Below, in pieces: positions 1-12,242 of a stretch of DNA of 64,000 nucleotides. The translations under genes and the position numbers were made by a program. This stretch comes from Bifidobacterium breve. GTDB taxonomy: Bacteria > Actinomycetota > Acidimicrobiia > Acidimicrobiales > Ilumatobacteraceae. The notes beneath the pieces are model-generated. The model had not been told where the DNA came from. It did no database searches and was given only the letters and a program-made list of their open reading frames with translations. The stretch spans positions 1 to 64,000 of the forward strand of contig CAMAWR010000002.1 of NCBI GenBank assembly GCA_945862045.1. The letters run 5' to 3'. Positions within the stretch are counted from its first letter, which is position 1. Each line of letters starts with the position of its first letter.

Positions 1-221
1 TCGACAAAGCCGCCGTGTATCGCAACACTTTGCACCCTGCCATCTTCCAGAAAAATACGGGTGTGGTTCTCGGTGAGCACGCCAAGAAACGACGTGTGGC
101 CGGGCAAAAATGCGATTTCGCCACCACTCTCGGTGCGGGTGATGAGTTGTGTTGCGGCACCCAAAAACAGCACACGCTCGGGCGACACCACTTCAACCTT
201 CATCGTCGCCCCACTCGCCAT
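1..221 (-). CDS. atpC: F1Fo ATP synthase epsilon subunit, C-terminally truncated by window edge
   Basis: Reading the minus strand from 221 gives MASGATMKVEVVSPERVLF and then a stretch with GEIAFLPGHTSFLGVL, the typical N-terminal beta-sandwich of the epsilon subunit, which links the gamma rotor to the c-ring. About 73 codons are visible; the rest lies left of the window. The start is uncertain: ATG at 221 leaves 11 bases after the atpD stop, while ATG at 203 (MKVEVV) resembles the usual family start and is preceded by a GAGTGGGG purine run. It is the last visible gene of the atp operon. Confidence 0.9.
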   Translation of the reverse strand, partial: MASGATMKVEVVSPERVLFLGAATQLITRTESGGEIAFLPGHTSFLGVLTENHTRIFLEDGRVQSVAIHGGFV

Positions 222-232
222 CGATTTGAAGC

Positions 233-2654
<2,422 letters not shown>

Positions 2655-2663
2655 GGTGCTGAA

Positions 2664-4265
2664 CTACTCCGTCGCCAGGGTTTTCTTGCTCGCGGCCTCG
2701 CCGACTTCGCCAGCCGACGTCTTGGTTGGGTCTGGCGTGACACCACCGACTGGCGTCGCGGTGAACGACTTCTTGAATGCCGCCACGACGCTGGCTAGGT
2801 CGGCTGGCACGTCAGACTTCGGGTTTTGGCGGATGCCAGAGAGCATGCTGCCATTGCGTGAACGCATGTGTTCGAGTAGTTCTTGCTCGAAGCGACGCAC
2901 ATCGGGCACCGGAATGTCGTCGAGATATCCCTTGGTGCCGGCAAAGATCGACACGACCTGCTCTTCAACCGGCATCGGGCTGTTGAGCGGCTGCTTCAAC
3001 AACTCCACCAGGCGGTAGCCGCGCTCCAATTGGGCCTTGCTGATGGCATCGAGCTCGGAGCCGAACGTGGCGAATGCTTCAAGTTCGCGAAACTGTGCAA
3101 GGTCAAGCTTCAAGGTTCCCGACACGCTCTTCATCGACTTGATTTGGGCTGCACCACCCACACGGCTCACCGAGATGCCCACGTCGACTGCCGGACGCAC
3201 ACCCGACTTGAACAAGTTGTCCTGCAGGTACACCTGGCCGTCCGTGATCGAAATCACGTTGGTCGGAATGTACGCCGACACGTCACCAGCCTTGGTTTCA
3301 ATCACGGGCAACGCCGTCAGCGAACCGGCGCCACGCTCGTCACTCAACTTCGCGGCGCGCTCAAGCAAGCGACTGTGCAAATAAAACACGTCACCCGGGT
3401 AGGCCTCGCGACCGGGCGGGCGACGCAACAGCAACGAGATCTGGCGGTAGGCCTCGGCTTGCTTCGAAAGATCGTCATAGACGATCAACGCATGCTCGCC
3501 GGTTTCCATCCACTGTTGGCCAATGGCGCAACCGGCGTATGGCGCCAGGTATTTGAACGGTGCCGGGTCGCTGGCTGGTGCGGCAACAACCACGGTGTAC
3601 TCCATCGCGCCGTATTTGCGCAAGGTTTCCACGGTTTGGGCGATGGTCGAGCCTTTTTGACCAACCGCCACATAAATGCACTTCACTCCGAGACCTTTTT
3701 GATTGATGATCGTGTCAATGGCAATGGTCGTCTTGCCGGTCTTGCGGTCACCGATGATTAATTCGCGCTGTCCGCGACCGATCGGGGTCATTGCGTCAAT
3801 CGACTTGATGCCGGTTTGCAGCGGCTCGTGCACGGGTTTGCGACCCATGATGCCTGGTGCCTGCACTTCGACGCGGCGCATAATCGCACCGACGATCTCA
3901 CCCTTGCCGTCGATCGGCATGCCGAGCGCATTGACGACTCGACCGAGCATGGCGTCGCCAACGGGCACCGACAAAATGCGACCCGTGGCTTTGACGGTTT
4001 GCTGTTCTTCGATACCGTCTGCGTTTCCGAGCACGACGACACCGATGGAGTCTTCGTCAAGGTTGAGGGCCAGACCCACACTGCCATCCTCGAATTCGAG
4101 CAATTCATTCACCGCACAGTCGGGCAAACCACTGACGCGCGCGATGCCGTCGCCGATTTCTGCCACACGACCAACGGTGCGGGCCTCCACGGATGGTGCG
4201 TAGCCCTCGAGACCTTTGGTAATCGCAGTCGCGATATCAGAAGCAGAGAGTGTGAGTTCAGACAT
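2664..4265 (-). CDS. atpA: F1Fo ATP synthase alpha subunit
   Basis: 533 residues. The non-catalytic nucleotide-binding subunit of F1. Walker A is GDRKTGKT at residues 172-179. The C-terminal tail (about 25 residues rich in Lys, Thr and Ala, ending SKKTLATE) extends past the normal helical domain, as seen in actinobacterial alpha subunits. The ATG at 4265 is preceded by AAAGGAAAG, a good ribosome binding site. Confidence 0.98.
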   Translation of the reverse strand: MSELTLSASDIATAITKGLEGYAPSVEARTVGRVAEIGDGIARVSGLPDCAVNELLEFEDGSVGLALNLDEDSIGVVVLGNADGIEEQQTVKATGRILSVPVGDAMLGRVVNALGMPIDGKGEIVGAIMRRVEVQAPGIMGRKPVHEPLQTGIKSIDAMTPIGRGQRELIIGDRKTGKTTIAIDTIINQKGLGVKCIYVAVGQKGSTIAQTVETLRKYGAMEYTVVVAAPASDPAPFKYLAPYAGCAIGQQWMETGEHALIVYDDLSKQAEAYRQISLLLRRPPGREAYPGDVFYLHSRLLERAAKLSDERGAGSLTALPVIETKAGDVSAYIPTNVISITDGQVYLQDNLFKSGVRPAVDVGISVSRVGGAAQIKSMKSVSGTLKLDLAQFRELEAFATFGSELDAISKAQLERGYRLVELLKQPLNSPMPVEEQVVSIFAGTKGYLDDIPVPDVRRFEQELLEHMRSRNGSMLSGIRQNPKSDVPADLASVVAAFKKSFTATPVGGVTPDPTKTSAGEVGEAASKKTLATE

Positions 4266-4289
4266 GATTGCTTTCCTTTCGAATGGCGC

Positions 4290-4817
4290 TTAGAAACGTG
4301 ACTTGACTTGGTCAAGACGGGTGCGAACGGTGTCATCGATTACTTCGTCGCCGATCGTGGCCACGAGCCCACCGATGACGGTCGGGTCGACCACGACCTT
4401 GAGGTTGACGGGCCTACCGGCTGACTTACCGAGGGCCTCAGAGAGGCGCGCCTTCTGGGCATCGCTGAGTGCCACCGCACTGCGCACTTCGGCAACCTGC
4501 AATTGCTTCGAGCTCGACGCCCGCTTGACCAGTGCATCGGCAACCTGCGGTAGCAGCGAGATGTGGCCGGTGCCCACCAGCATCGACGCCAGTTGCACGG
4601 TCACATTGTGGGCCTTGCCGCCGAGCAACTCCTCGACGATATTTTGACGGCGCTCTGCGGGCAGCGACGAATCATTGAGTGCCGAGCGCAGTTGCTCGTT
4701 CGACTCGATCGCCCGTGCCAGACGAAACATGTCGTCTTCCACCGCCGAAACCGCATCGTTGGCCGACGCAATCTCAAACATTGCCGTGACGTAGGCATTG
4801 ATTTGGGCGGTGCTCAT
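4290..4817 (-). CDS. atpH: F1Fo ATP synthase delta subunit
   Basis: 175 residues. The peripheral-stalk cap that links F1 alpha to the b subunits (OSCP family). The N-terminal helical domain begins STAQINAYVTAMFEIA and the C-terminal part ends with VDPTVIGGLVATIGDEVID, the conserved delta signature. It is a free-standing delta, unlike the b-delta fusion of mycobacteria. It overlaps atpF by four bases (ATGA), so translation is probably coupled. Confidence 0.95.
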   Translation of the reverse strand: MSTAQINAYVTAMFEIASANDAVSAVEDDMFRLARAIESNEQLRSALNDSSLPAERRQNIVEELLGGKAHNVTVQLASMLVGTGHISLLPQVADALVKRASSSKQLQVAEVRSAVALSDAQKARLSEALGKSAGRPVNLKVVVDPTVIGGLVATIGDEVIDDTVRTRLDQVKSRF

Positions 4818-5356
4818 CGTGATGCACCCACCTTGGCGATGAAATTATCGACCAATTCTTGTTGTGTGCGGTCATCCATGGCGGCCCGCACTGCATCCGT
4901 CGTGGCCACTCCGGATAGGTACGAAATTTCGGCGCGCAACTCGTCACCGATGCGACCGCGGGCTGCCAGAACTTCGGCAGTCGCACGGGCTTCCATATCT
5001 GCGACTTCAACGATGATGCGGGCCCGACCTTCGGCCAGGATTGCGGCTGCTTGGGCATCTGCCTCGGCGAGCAACTTCGCCCGCTCACCGGCAATGTCGC
5101 CCAGCGCCCGACGAATGTCCGTGGCATCTGCGTCGGCTTGCACCTGTGCTGCTGCCGAGTCATCCAACTCTTTTTGAATCCCTGCAGTCCGAGCCTCGAG
5201 TGCCTTCTTGGCTACCGGCCAACCAAACTTGTACAGCGCAGCAAAGATGATGAGCGAGGCAATACTGCCGTAGACGATTTCACCAATTTCCGGGAATAGC
5301 CAGTGGTGCGACTGCGACGGGTCTTCGACAGCAATGATGATGGCAGACACGTTCAT
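4814..5356 (-). CDS. atpF: F1Fo ATP synthase b subunit
   Basis: 180 residues. A peripheral-stalk subunit with one N-terminal membrane helix (around residues 28-48, IVYGSIASLIIFAALYKFGW) followed by a long charged, Ala-rich coiled coil. The start has a GGGAGGGAG ribosome binding site. It overlaps atpH (four bases) and the upstream second b-type gene (four bases). Together with that neighbour it would form an asymmetric b/b' stalk. Confidence 0.92.
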   Translation of the reverse strand: MNVSAIIIAVEDPSQSHHWLFPEIGEIVYGSIASLIIFAALYKFGWPVAKKALEARTAGIQKELDDSAAAQVQADADATDIRRALGDIAGERAKLLAEADAQAAAILAEGRARIIVEVADMEARATAEVLAARGRIGDELRAEISYLSGVATTDAVRAAMDDRTQQELVDNFIAKVGASR

Positions 5357-5883
5357 GAACGGCTCCCTCCCATGATGTTGTCGACGGCGCGTTTCACCAG
5401 TGCAGCATCAGGTGCTTTGCCCAACACCAACTGGGTGGCTCGTGTGGTCACACTTCCAACCGCCACCGCGACGTCACCGCGTGAGGCGGCACGGGCGGTC
5501 TGCATCGCTGTATCTGCCTCCGTGCGTTTCGCCAATATTCGGGCATTCGCCTCGATCACCTTGGCTTGACGCTCGGCGTCAAGCGTTTGGCGAGCCTTGT
5601 CGATGCGGGCCGTCACTTCGTTGCGCACTTCAACGAGTGCTGCTTCGTAGGCAGCCACATCGCGTTGGGCCGAACTTCGCGCAGCCTGTGCGGCTTCGTG
5701 ACCACCGCGGATGCCGTTATAGCGGGCCTCCATGCCTTTTTTCACCTTCGGTACAAGGAATACCCGCATCACAAAGAGGAACACCAGAAATGATCCGGCA
5801 CCCCAGAGCAGCTCCTTGTTCTCCGGGGCAATGGGGTTGGGCCCCAGGTCCTCGGCGGCAAGGAAGATGGTGGAAATGAGCAT
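5353..5883 (-). CDS. Second F1Fo ATP synthase b-type subunit (b')
   Basis: 176 residues. Same architecture as the adjacent atpF: a short periplasmic N terminus, one membrane helix (LLWGAGSFLVFLFVMRVFLV, about residues 25-44), then a charged coiled coil containing VEVRNEVTARIDKARQTLDAERQAK split by short turns. The sequence differs clearly from atpF, so it is a b' partner rather than a recent copy. It lies directly between atpE and atpF, where cyanobacteria and alphaproteobacteria also place b'. No clear Shine-Dalgarno is seen. Confidence 0.88.
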   Translation of the reverse strand: MLISTIFLAAEDLGPNPIAPENKELLWGAGSFLVFLFVMRVFLVPKVKKGMEARYNGIRGGHEAAQAARSSAQRDVAAYEAALVEVRNEVTARIDKARQTLDAERQAKVIEANARILAKRTEADTAMQTARAASRGDVAVAVGSVTTRATQLVLGKAPDAALVKRAVDNIMGGSRS

Positions 5884-5901
5884 GCGTCGTGCCGACTGTG
5901 A

Positions 5902-6234
<333 letters not shown>

Positions 6235-6241
6235 CTATTGA

Positions 6242-7015
6242 TTAGTGCTCGGCATGTGAAGCCATGTTGATGTACACGGCGGTCAACGTGGTGAAAATGT
6301 AGGCCTGCAAAAATGCAACGATTATCTCGAAACCGGTCAGAAACAGCAGCACTGCAAACGGCAGTACCCCGACGGGTATCAAGATGCGGTCGCGAGCCTG
6401 GAAAAGTGCCTCGGACAACAAAGCAAAAATGACGAGGAGCAAGTGACCAGCAAGCATGTTGGCAAAAAGTCGTACGGCAAGCGAGAACGGTCGCATCACA
6501 AACGTCGAGATGAGTTCGATGGGTGTCACCAAGATGTACAGCGCTTTGGGCACACCTGGTGGGAAGAGCACCGACTTGAAATAGCCGATCGGACCCTGAT
6601 GTTTGATGCCCGTCACGTTGTAGACCACCCACACCATGAGGGCCATGAACGCCGGAATGCCCATGCGCGCAGTGGCCGGAATCTGAATGAGTGGAATTAC
6701 CCCCGGCATGTTGTTCAGATAGATGAAGATGAAAATAGTGAGCAAGAACGGTGTCCATCCAAGACCGGTCGGCCCCATCGTCTGCATGACGATTTGTTTT
6801 TCGACAAAATCAATGATGATTTCGGCCAAATTGCGGGCACCCTTCGGGGCCACCATCGGGTTTTTGCGCGCGGCGGCCAGAAAAATGCCAACGCCGATCA
6901 GCGTCGAAAAAATGGAGATGATGACCACCTTGTTGATGGTGGGCACGACATCTTGCCAGCGCAACAACATGTTGATCGGCGGAAACTCAAAGGCGATGAG
7001 TGTGGGGAAATTCAT
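6242..7015 (-). CDS. atpB: F1Fo ATP synthase a subunit (proton channel)
   Basis: 257 residues, five or six membrane helices. The essential stator Arg is Arg182 in FSLAVRLFANMLAGH. The start has GGAG about eight bases upstream and overlaps the stop of the preceding AtpI-like gene in an ATGA arrangement. It is followed by atpE after 46 bases. Confidence 0.97.
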   Translation of the reverse strand: MNFPTLIAFEFPPINMLLRWQDVVPTINKVVIISIFSTLIGVGIFLAAARKNPMVAPKGARNLAEIIIDFVEKQIVMQTMGPTGLGWTPFLLTIFIFIYLNNMPGVIPLIQIPATARMGIPAFMALMVWVVYNVTGIKHQGPIGYFKSVLFPPGVPKALYILVTPIELISTFVMRPFSLAVRLFANMLAGHLLLVIFALLSEALFQARDRILIPVGVLPFAVLLFLTGFEIIVAFLQAYIFTTLTAVYINMASHAEH

Positions 7016-7464
7016 TTGTTCTCCATGACGGGCTTCAACCCGGGGAATGCAAGCGTTGCAGACACGTATCGCATCTCCCAGAACAACAGCCCAAGGTGGG
7101 TGATGATGAGCGTGAGCCCGAGTGCCAACAGATCAACCCATGGCTCGTTGCGCACCAACATGACCGCGAGTGCGATCAGACCGAGTCGCAGGATGTAACC
7201 GAACAGGGTGGCGGCCATCATCAACGCGTACGAGACGCGTGCCGTCGTGGCGACCAGCCCCGCGGCGATGATGAAGTTGCACAACACGAGCCCCAAGCCA
7301 TACGCACTCGACCACGCGCCAGCAGCACCCCAGATGAGTGATGACAGCACGATGAGGGCCGGTGCTGCGATGATGCCACGCTTGACGATGTCACGCGTGA
7401 TTTTGGCTTCGGGTGACGGGCCGGTGTCGCGCCTGGCCAGTACCGACGGATTCAGGTTGTTCAT
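7012..7464 (-). CDS. AtpI-like ATP synthase-associated membrane protein
   Basis: 150 residues with about four predicted membrane segments (near residues 34-50, 58-70, 83-103 and 110-130) after a charged cytoplasmic N terminus. The position directly before atpB and the four-base overlaps on both sides match the I-protein, which helps assemble the c-ring in other bacteria. Sequence conservation in this family is low, so the call rests mainly on topology and context; in M. tuberculosis the equivalent place is Rv1303. Confidence 0.75.
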   Translation of the reverse strand: MNNLNPSVLARRDTGPSPEAKITRDIVKRGIIAAPALIVLSSLIWGAAGAWSSAYGLGLVLCNFIIAAGLVATTARVSYALMMAATLFGYILRLGLIALAVMLVRNEPWVDLLALGLTLIITHLGLLFWEMRYVSATLAFPGLKPVMENK

Positions 7465-7703
7465 TTGGCGTGCACCGCAGCGCGTCGTTGGGCTTCAAGG
7501 CTGGTCATCTGGGCGCTGTACACGTAATACAACTTCAAAAATTGGGCGACGATTGCGACGAGCACGAATGCGATCATGAACCAGGGTGTGGTACCGAGTT
7601 GTCGATCAATGAACCAGCCAAGCAAGAAAAAGACCAGCACGGTGCCGGCGATTTCCGCACCATTCGTGATCGAAACTGGGGTATGAGTTGCCACCGGGGA
7701 CAC
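7461..7703 (-). CDS. AtpZ-like small membrane protein
   Basis: 80 residues, two membrane helices (near 17-33 and 42-62). The motif GWFIDRQLGTTPWFM is characteristic of AtpZ/AtpI small proteins encoded at the head of atp operons. Known AtpZ proteins form a Mg2+/Ca2+ channel with AtpI or assist ATP synthase assembly; which role applies here is inference. The start is GTG at 7703, and the gene overlaps the next by four bases. It is the first gene of the atp operon proper, 53 bases after wecA. Confidence 0.75.
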   Translation of the reverse strand: MSPVATHTPVSITNGAEIAGTVLVFFLLGWFIDRQLGTTPWFMIAFVLVAIVAQFLKLYYVYSAQMTSLEAQRRAAVHAK

Positions 7704-7756
7704 CTTTGTCTTTGGCTTTGTTGTTGAGGGTTTCTGCTTGTGAACCGCTTAACAAA

Positions 7757-8920
7757 CTAGTCGCGGGGCGAGTCTTTTGCCAAATCCGCCTCGTGTGCTT
7801 GTGAATCTTCGCGACGCAGTTGTGGGTGCAGCAGCGTGAACACACTGAGCGCACTTCCCACGATGATGAAAAGCACGAGGGCCGAACCCGTGCTGTAGAG
7901 CGCCGAGAACAGTACGACCGCCGAGAGCAGCGCCGCCCAGCCCCACAGGATCACGACGGCACGACGCGGTCCATGACCCAATTGGATGAGGCGGTGATGC
8001 AGGTGCCCCATGTCGGCCTCGGCAAAACTGCGACCACTCGCCGTGCGGCGAATGACGGCGAACACAACGTCGACGATCGGCACCGCCAACACGAGCAGCG
8101 AAATGAAGATTGGTGCGAGGAAAAAATAGGTCTGGCCATTGGCTGATTGCGTATCAGGATCGGCCCGACCGCCCACCACGCTGGTGGCCACCGCCATCAA
8201 AAGACCAAGCAGCAACGCACCGCTATCCCCCATGAAAATGCGGGCAGGGTTGAAATTGAACGGCAGGAACCCGACGCACACACCGACTGCGATGATTGCA
8301 ACGAGTGGCCCGATGTTCGGTTGCGGCAGCAGGTTACCCGCCGTCAGGTCTTGTGAGTAGATGAAGAATGCGCCAGCCCCGATGGCAACGATGCCCGCAG
8401 CGAGGCCATCAAGACCGTCGATCAGGTTGATTGCTTGCGTCATGCCAAGCAGCCACAGCACCGTGAACAGCGGCACCCAGTCATCGGAGAGAACAAAAAC
8501 GTCGAGGAACGGCACACGAAACTGAAACATCGTGACGCCGAACCATACGAGGGCGACTGCTGCGACGACGATGCCCGTCACTTTGGCGGGTGGAGAAATA
8601 TCGCGAATGTCGTCGAGAATACCGAGGGCAAAAATAATTGCGCAGGCCACGACGACGCCGACTATTTCGGTGCTGTCCTGGAACAGCGAGTCGAAATCGT
8701 TGATCAAGCTGGCGGCCACGATGGCAACCAGGATGCCAATGAACATGGCGATGCCACCGACATCAGGGGTCGGCACGGGGTGCATGCGCCGCGCATCAGG
8801 GGTGGCGAGCCAATCCTGGCGATGTGCCAATCGAATGATGAATGGCACCGAGATCGCGGTTGCAACGGCGGCGATCAGCCCGATGACGAGATACGAACCG
8901 ATACCAATCATGCGAACCAT
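7757..8920 (-). CDS. wecA: Undecaprenyl-phosphate N-acetylglucosaminyl-1-phosphate transferase (WecA/TagO type)
   Basis: 387 residues, polytopic membrane enzyme of the MraY/WecA family. It transfers GlcNAc-1-P to undecaprenyl phosphate to start cell-wall polymer synthesis (in mycobacteria, the arabinogalactan linker). Visible motifs are RRMHPVPTPDVGG (residues 44-56), the metal-binding DD at 103-104, NLIDGLDGLAAG at 165-176, FMGDSGALLLG and the sugar-recognition loop HLHHRLIQLGHG. ATG at 8920 or 8911 could be the start. It lies between glyA and the atp operon, as rfe/wecA does in mycobacteria. Confidence 0.93.
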   Translation of the reverse strand: MVRMIGIGSYLVIGLIAAVATAISVPFIIRLAHRQDWLATPDARRMHPVPTPDVGGIAMFIGILVAIVAASLINDFDSLFQDSTEIVGVVVACAIIFALGILDDIRDISPPAKVTGIVVAAVALVWFGVTMFQFRVPFLDVFVLSDDWVPLFTVLWLLGMTQAINLIDGLDGLAAGIVAIGAGAFFIYSQDLTAGNLLPQPNIGPLVAIIAVGVCVGFLPFNFNPARIFMGDSGALLLGLLMAVATSVVGGRADPDTQSANGQTYFFLAPIFISLLVLAVPIVDVVFAVIRRTASGRSFAEADMGHLHHRLIQLGHGPRRAVVILWGWAALLSAVVLFSALYSTGSALVLFIIVGSALSVFTLLHPQLRREDSQAHEADLAKDSPRD

Positions 8921-8953
8921 CTCGCCGGTGAAGTGCAGCGGGCGCTCACGCCC

Positions 8954-10201
8954 CTAACGATAGGCGGGAAACGCCGCACACAAAGTTGCAACTTTGGCGC
9001 GCACGTCGGCGATAACCGCCGGGTCATGACGACCCTTCAAGGTGGTCACGATGTAATCAGCGATGGTGGCCATTTCGCTTTCTTTCATGCCCTGCGTCGT
9101 CACTGACGGTGTACCGATGCGCACACCGGAGGTAACGAACGGGCTGCGTGGATCATTCGGCACGGTATTTTTGTTCAACGTGATACCTGCCTGATCGAGC
9201 ACCGCTTGGGCTTCTTTGCCCGTGAGTTCGGCATCGAACGGCCGCAGATCGACCACCATCATGTGTGTGTCGGTACCACCCGACACGAGACGAAAGCCCC
9301 GCACGGCGAGCGCTTCGGCAAGTGCCGCGGCGTTCTTCACGATCTGATGGGCGTACTCACTGAAACTCGGTTGCAACGCTTCGAGGAACGCAACGGCCTT
9401 GGCCGCCACCGCGTGCTCGAGTGGGCCACCCTGCTGACCGGGAAACACTGCCTTGTCGATCGCCTGAGCGTGCTGCTTGGTGGAGAGAATGCAGCCACCA
9501 CGCGGCCCACGCAATGTTTTGTGCGTGGTGAAGGTAACGACATCGGCGAACGGTACGGGGTTCGGATGCGCACCACCTGCGACGAGGCCGGCGAGATGCG
9601 CGATGTCGAACATCATGTAGGCGCCAATTTCGTCGGCGATCTTCTTGAACGGCTCGGGCTCGATGCGGCGCGGATAACTCGTCGTGCCCGCAACGATCAT
9701 GCGTGGGCGGTGTTCGAGTGCCAGGCTGCGAACTTCCTCGAAGTCGATGCGCTCGTCGTTGACACCAACTTTGTACGAGTGGAACTTGTAAAAAATCCCA
9801 CTGGCATTCACCGGTGAGCCGTGCGTGAGGTGACCACCGTGGTCAAGGCTCAAGCCAAGAACGACATCCCCCGGCCTCAACATCGCCTGGTACACCGCCA
9901 TGTTCGCCCCCGCCCCTGAGTGCGGCTGCACGTTGGCGTGTTCGGCCCCGAACAACTTCTTTACGCGCTCGATGGCGATCGTTTCGATCTCGTCAACCAC
10001 TGCATTGCCGCCGTAGTAGCGCTTGCCCGGGTAGCCCTCGCTGTATTTGTTGGTGAGCACCGAGCCGGTTGCCCGCATCACGGCAGGCGACGTGAAGTTC
10101 TCGCTCGCGATGAGTTGCAGACCGGTGACTTGCCGCGTGCGCTCTTTTTCGATGAGTGCTTCCACTTGCGTGTCGGGGACCACCTCAGATGGGAATGGCA
10201 T
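8954..10201 (-). CDS. glyA: Serine hydroxymethyltransferase
   Basis: 415 residues, full length. A PLP enzyme that interconverts serine and glycine with tetrahydrofolate and supplies one-carbon units. The PLP lysine is Lys228 in [22 protein letters not shown] (30-39), [12 protein letters not shown] (54-65) and [13 protein letters not shown] (198-210) are conserved. It lies five bases after rpiB, so the two are co-transcribed. Confidence 0.97.
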   Translation of the reverse strand: MPFPSEVVPDTQVEALIEKERTRQVTGLQLIASENFTSPAVMRATGSVLTNKYSEGYPGKRYYGGNAVVDEIETIAIERVKKLFGAEHANVQPHSGAGANMAVYQAMLRPGDVVLGLSLDHGGHLTHGSPVNASGIFYKFHSYKVGVNDERIDFEEVRSLALEHRPRMIVAGTTSYPRRIEPEPFKKIADEIGAYMMFDIAHLAGLVAGGAHPNPVPFADVVTFTTHKTLRGPRGGCILSTKQHAQAIDKAVFPGQQGGPLEHAVAAKAVAFLEALQPSFSEYAHQIVKNAAALAEALAVRGFRLVSGGTDTHMMVVDLRPFDAELTGKEAQAVLDQAGITLNKNTVPNDPRSPFVTSGVRIGTPSVTTQGMKESEMATIADYIVTTLKGRHDPAVIADVRAKVATLCAAFPAYR

Positions 10202-10206
10202 TGCAC

Positions 10207-10695
10207 CTATCTTTCGTTACGGAGGGATTCTTCGACTTCGATCTCGTTCAATTGTCCCACACGACGGGCGTGTCGTCCGCCCTCAAACTGGGTTTCGAGG
10301 AACTTCTTGACGATAAGTTCAGCCAATTCGTTCGTCACTACCCGCCCGCCCATGGACAGCACATTGGCATCATTGTGCGAACGTGCCATCTCGGCCAACC
10401 ATGTGTCATTGCACAATGCGGCCCGCACCCCGCGTACCTTGTTGGCCGCGATCTGCTCACCCTGCCCACTGCCACCCAAAACGACGCCTACATCGGCTTT
10501 TGTGTCGCGCACCGCACGGGCGACGCTGGCACAAATGTGCGGGTAATCGGTGGCGTCGGCCGAGTGCGTGCCATAGTCCTCGACGCGGTAGCCAAGTTGT
10601 TCGAGCACGACGATGAGATGGGCTTTGAGCTCAAATCCAGCGTGGTCAGAACCAATCGCAATGCGCTTCAATGACCTCGACTCAGCGGTTGGCAT
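10207..10695 (-). CDS. rpiB: Ribose-5-phosphate isomerase B
   Basis: 162 residues. RpiB/LacAB family, interconverts ribose 5-phosphate and ribulose 5-phosphate. Conserved SDHAGFELK (16-24) and [16 protein letters not shown] are visible. The latter has Ser in place of the catalytic Cys of the E. coli enzyme and a Glu nearby, the pattern of M. tuberculosis RpiB, in which Glu acts as the base. The C terminus adds about 15 charged residues. A TAGGCT hexamer eight bases upstream and no Shine-Dalgarno suggest a leaderless transcript. Confidence 0.95.
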   Translation of the reverse strand: MPTAESRSLKRIAIGSDHAGFELKAHLIVVLEQLGYRVEDYGTHSADATDYPHICASVARAVRDTKADVGVVLGGSGQGEQIAANKVRGVRAALCNDTWLAEMARSHNDANVLSMGGRVVTNELAELIVKKFLETQFEGGRHARRVGQLNEIEVEESLRNER

Positions 10696-10703
10696 TGAAT
10701 ATC

Positions 10704-10709
10704 AGCCTA
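10704..10709 (-). promoter_or_regulatory. Candidate -10 element for leaderless rpiB-glyA transcript
   Basis: TAGGCT on the minus strand, eight bases before the rpiB ATG. No Shine-Dalgarno lies in between, and the spacing matches a transcript starting at or next to the ATG. Confidence 0.55.
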
Positions 10710-10731
10710 TGTCGCACCGGTCTTGCTTGCG

Positions 10732-10737
10732 TAAGGT
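10732..10737 (+). promoter_or_regulatory. Candidate -10 element for thiolase-like gene
   Basis: TAAGGT nine bases before the ATG at 10747. It diverges from the rpiB hexamer, with 22 bases between the two. The GGTGG just before the ATG could instead be a weak ribosome binding site. Confidence 0.4.
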
Positions 10738-10746
10738 TGGTGGCGC

Positions 10747-12234
10747 ATGACACTCGACCCACGCACGCCCGTGCTGATCGGACAAGGGCAAACACTCGAT
10801 CGCTCGACTGACCCGCAGTCGGCCAAGCATCCGGTGGCGCTGATGGCCGACGCACTCTCCGCCGCTGCGCACGATGCCGGCATCCCGCTACCCAACGAAG
10901 TGGATGCGATTCGTGTCGTGCGATTGTTGTCGTGGAAGTACGGCAACGCAGCACGAGCGTTGGGTACCGCATGTGGCATGCATGCCCACGAATACGCCAC
11001 CACACCACACGGTGGCAACATGCCACAAACACTCGTCAACTTGACGGCGCACCAAATACTGCGCGGTGAAGTTGATTTCGTGGTGCTGGCCGGCGGTGAA
11101 AGTTCACGCACCCGCTCGGCGGTGAAAGATACGAGCCTCCTGCCATGGCCACCAGTCGATGGTGCACCGGTACCCGCACCGTCACACATCGTCGACGACA
11201 TGGCGTTGCTCAACGACGAAGAGCTGCGCCTTGGCATCGTGATGCCCATCCAGATTTATCCGATGTTCGAAACTGCGATTCGTGCCGCCGCTGGTCGGAG
11301 CGTGGAGGCCCACGACGTGCGCATCGCCGAGTTGTGGTCGCGCTTCAGCGCAGTCGCCCACGACAACGAGTTCGCCTGGGGTCGCCAGCCGCTCACTACC
11401 CAACAAATGCTCACCGTGTCGCCCGACAACCGCATGATTGGTGCGCCGTATCGCAAGGTGATGAATTCCAACAATCAGGTGAACATGGCGGCTTCACTCA
11501 TCATGTGCTCAGCCGCACGGGCCGGGGCGCTCGGTGTGCCCCGCGACCGCTGGGTGTTTCCATTGGCTGGTACCGACTGCCACGAGCATCAATTCATCTC
11601 CAATCGCTGGTCGTTTGCCGAGACTCCGGCCGTGGCCCGTGGTGGTCGCCTCGCCCTCGAACTGGCGGGCGTTGGCATCGGGGATATTTCGCTCATCGAT
11701 CTGTATTCATGCTTTCCGTCGGCGGTGCAGTTGGGTGCCGCGGCACTTGGTCTCAACCTTGCCCAGCAGTTGACGCTCACTGGTGGACTTTCATTTGCTG
11801 GCGGGCCGTGGAACAACTACGTGATGCACGCGATCGCCACTGCCATGCAGCGCCTGCGCGAGTCACCAGGCGAAAAAGCATTCATTTGGGGCAACGGTGG
11901 CTACGCCACCAAACATGCCTTTGGTGTCTATGCGATGCAACCACCAGCAGCAGGCTTTCGCCACGACTCTCCCCAGGCCGAAATTGACGCACTTCCCCGT
12001 CGCGAACTCGCCGTCGGCGACGATGCTGCTGGCGCAGCAACCATCGAGGCCTATTCGGTCATGCACGACCGTGATGGCGTGCCCGAGCGCTTGGTGGCAG
12101 CCGCCTTGCGCAGCGACGGGCGCCGCGTCTGGATCACGTGCGACCATCGCAGTGTCGCAGAATCATTCACCCGTGGCGAACACGTGGGTGACACAGTCAC
12201 CATGCGCCACAGCGGTGAACTCGCGCTGTCATAA
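10747..12234 (+). CDS. Thiolase-like protein (TLP1-type), probably without classical thiolase activity
   Basis: 495 residues. The first roughly 390 residues have the thiolase fold; the remaining 100 or so form an extra C-terminal domain, as in mycobacterial thiolase-like protein type 1, where that domain is OB-like. The position of the acyl-accepting Cys (CxSG in thiolases) reads TTPHGGNMPQ, with no Cys. Where the second catalytic Cys motif would be, it has WGNGGYATKH. It may bind acyl-CoA or catalyse another step; the substrate is unknown. Annotation pipelines usually label this family acetyl-CoA acetyltransferase. Confidence 0.75.
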   Translation: MTLDPRTPVLIGQGQTLDRSTDPQSAKHPVALMADALSAAAHDAGIPLPNEVDAIRVVRLLSWKYGNAARALGTACGMHAHEYATTPHGGNMPQTLVNLTAHQILRGEVDFVVLAGGESSRTRSAVKDTSLLPWPPVDGAPVPAPSHIVDDMALLNDEELRLGIVMPIQIYPMFETAIRAAAGRSVEAHDVRIAELWSRFSAVAHDNEFAWGRQPLTTQQMLTVSPDNRMIGAPYRKVMNSNNQVNMAASLIMCSAARAGALGVPRDRWVFPLAGTDCHEHQFISNRWSFAETPAVARGGRLALELAGVGIGDISLIDLYSCFPSAVQLGAAALGLNLAQQLTLTGGLSFAGGPWNNYVMHAIATAMQRLRESPGEKAFIWGNGGYATKHAFGVYAMQPPAAGFRHDSPQAEIDALPRRELAVGDDAAGAATIEAYSVMHDRDGVPERLVAAALRSDGRRVWITCDHRSVAESFTRGEHVGDTVTMRHSGELALS

Positions 12235-12242
12235 CGAAGTAG

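Noticed and set aside
2883-3761. Plus-strand open frame of 292 codons inside atpA
   Set aside because: Antisense to the conserved alpha subunit; composition is typical of a reverse-complement shadow.
6443-7198. Plus-strand open frame of 251 codons opposite atpB
   Set aside because: Antisense to atpB, whose essential Arg and helices are intact; very His/Asp/Arg-rich, no ribosome binding site.
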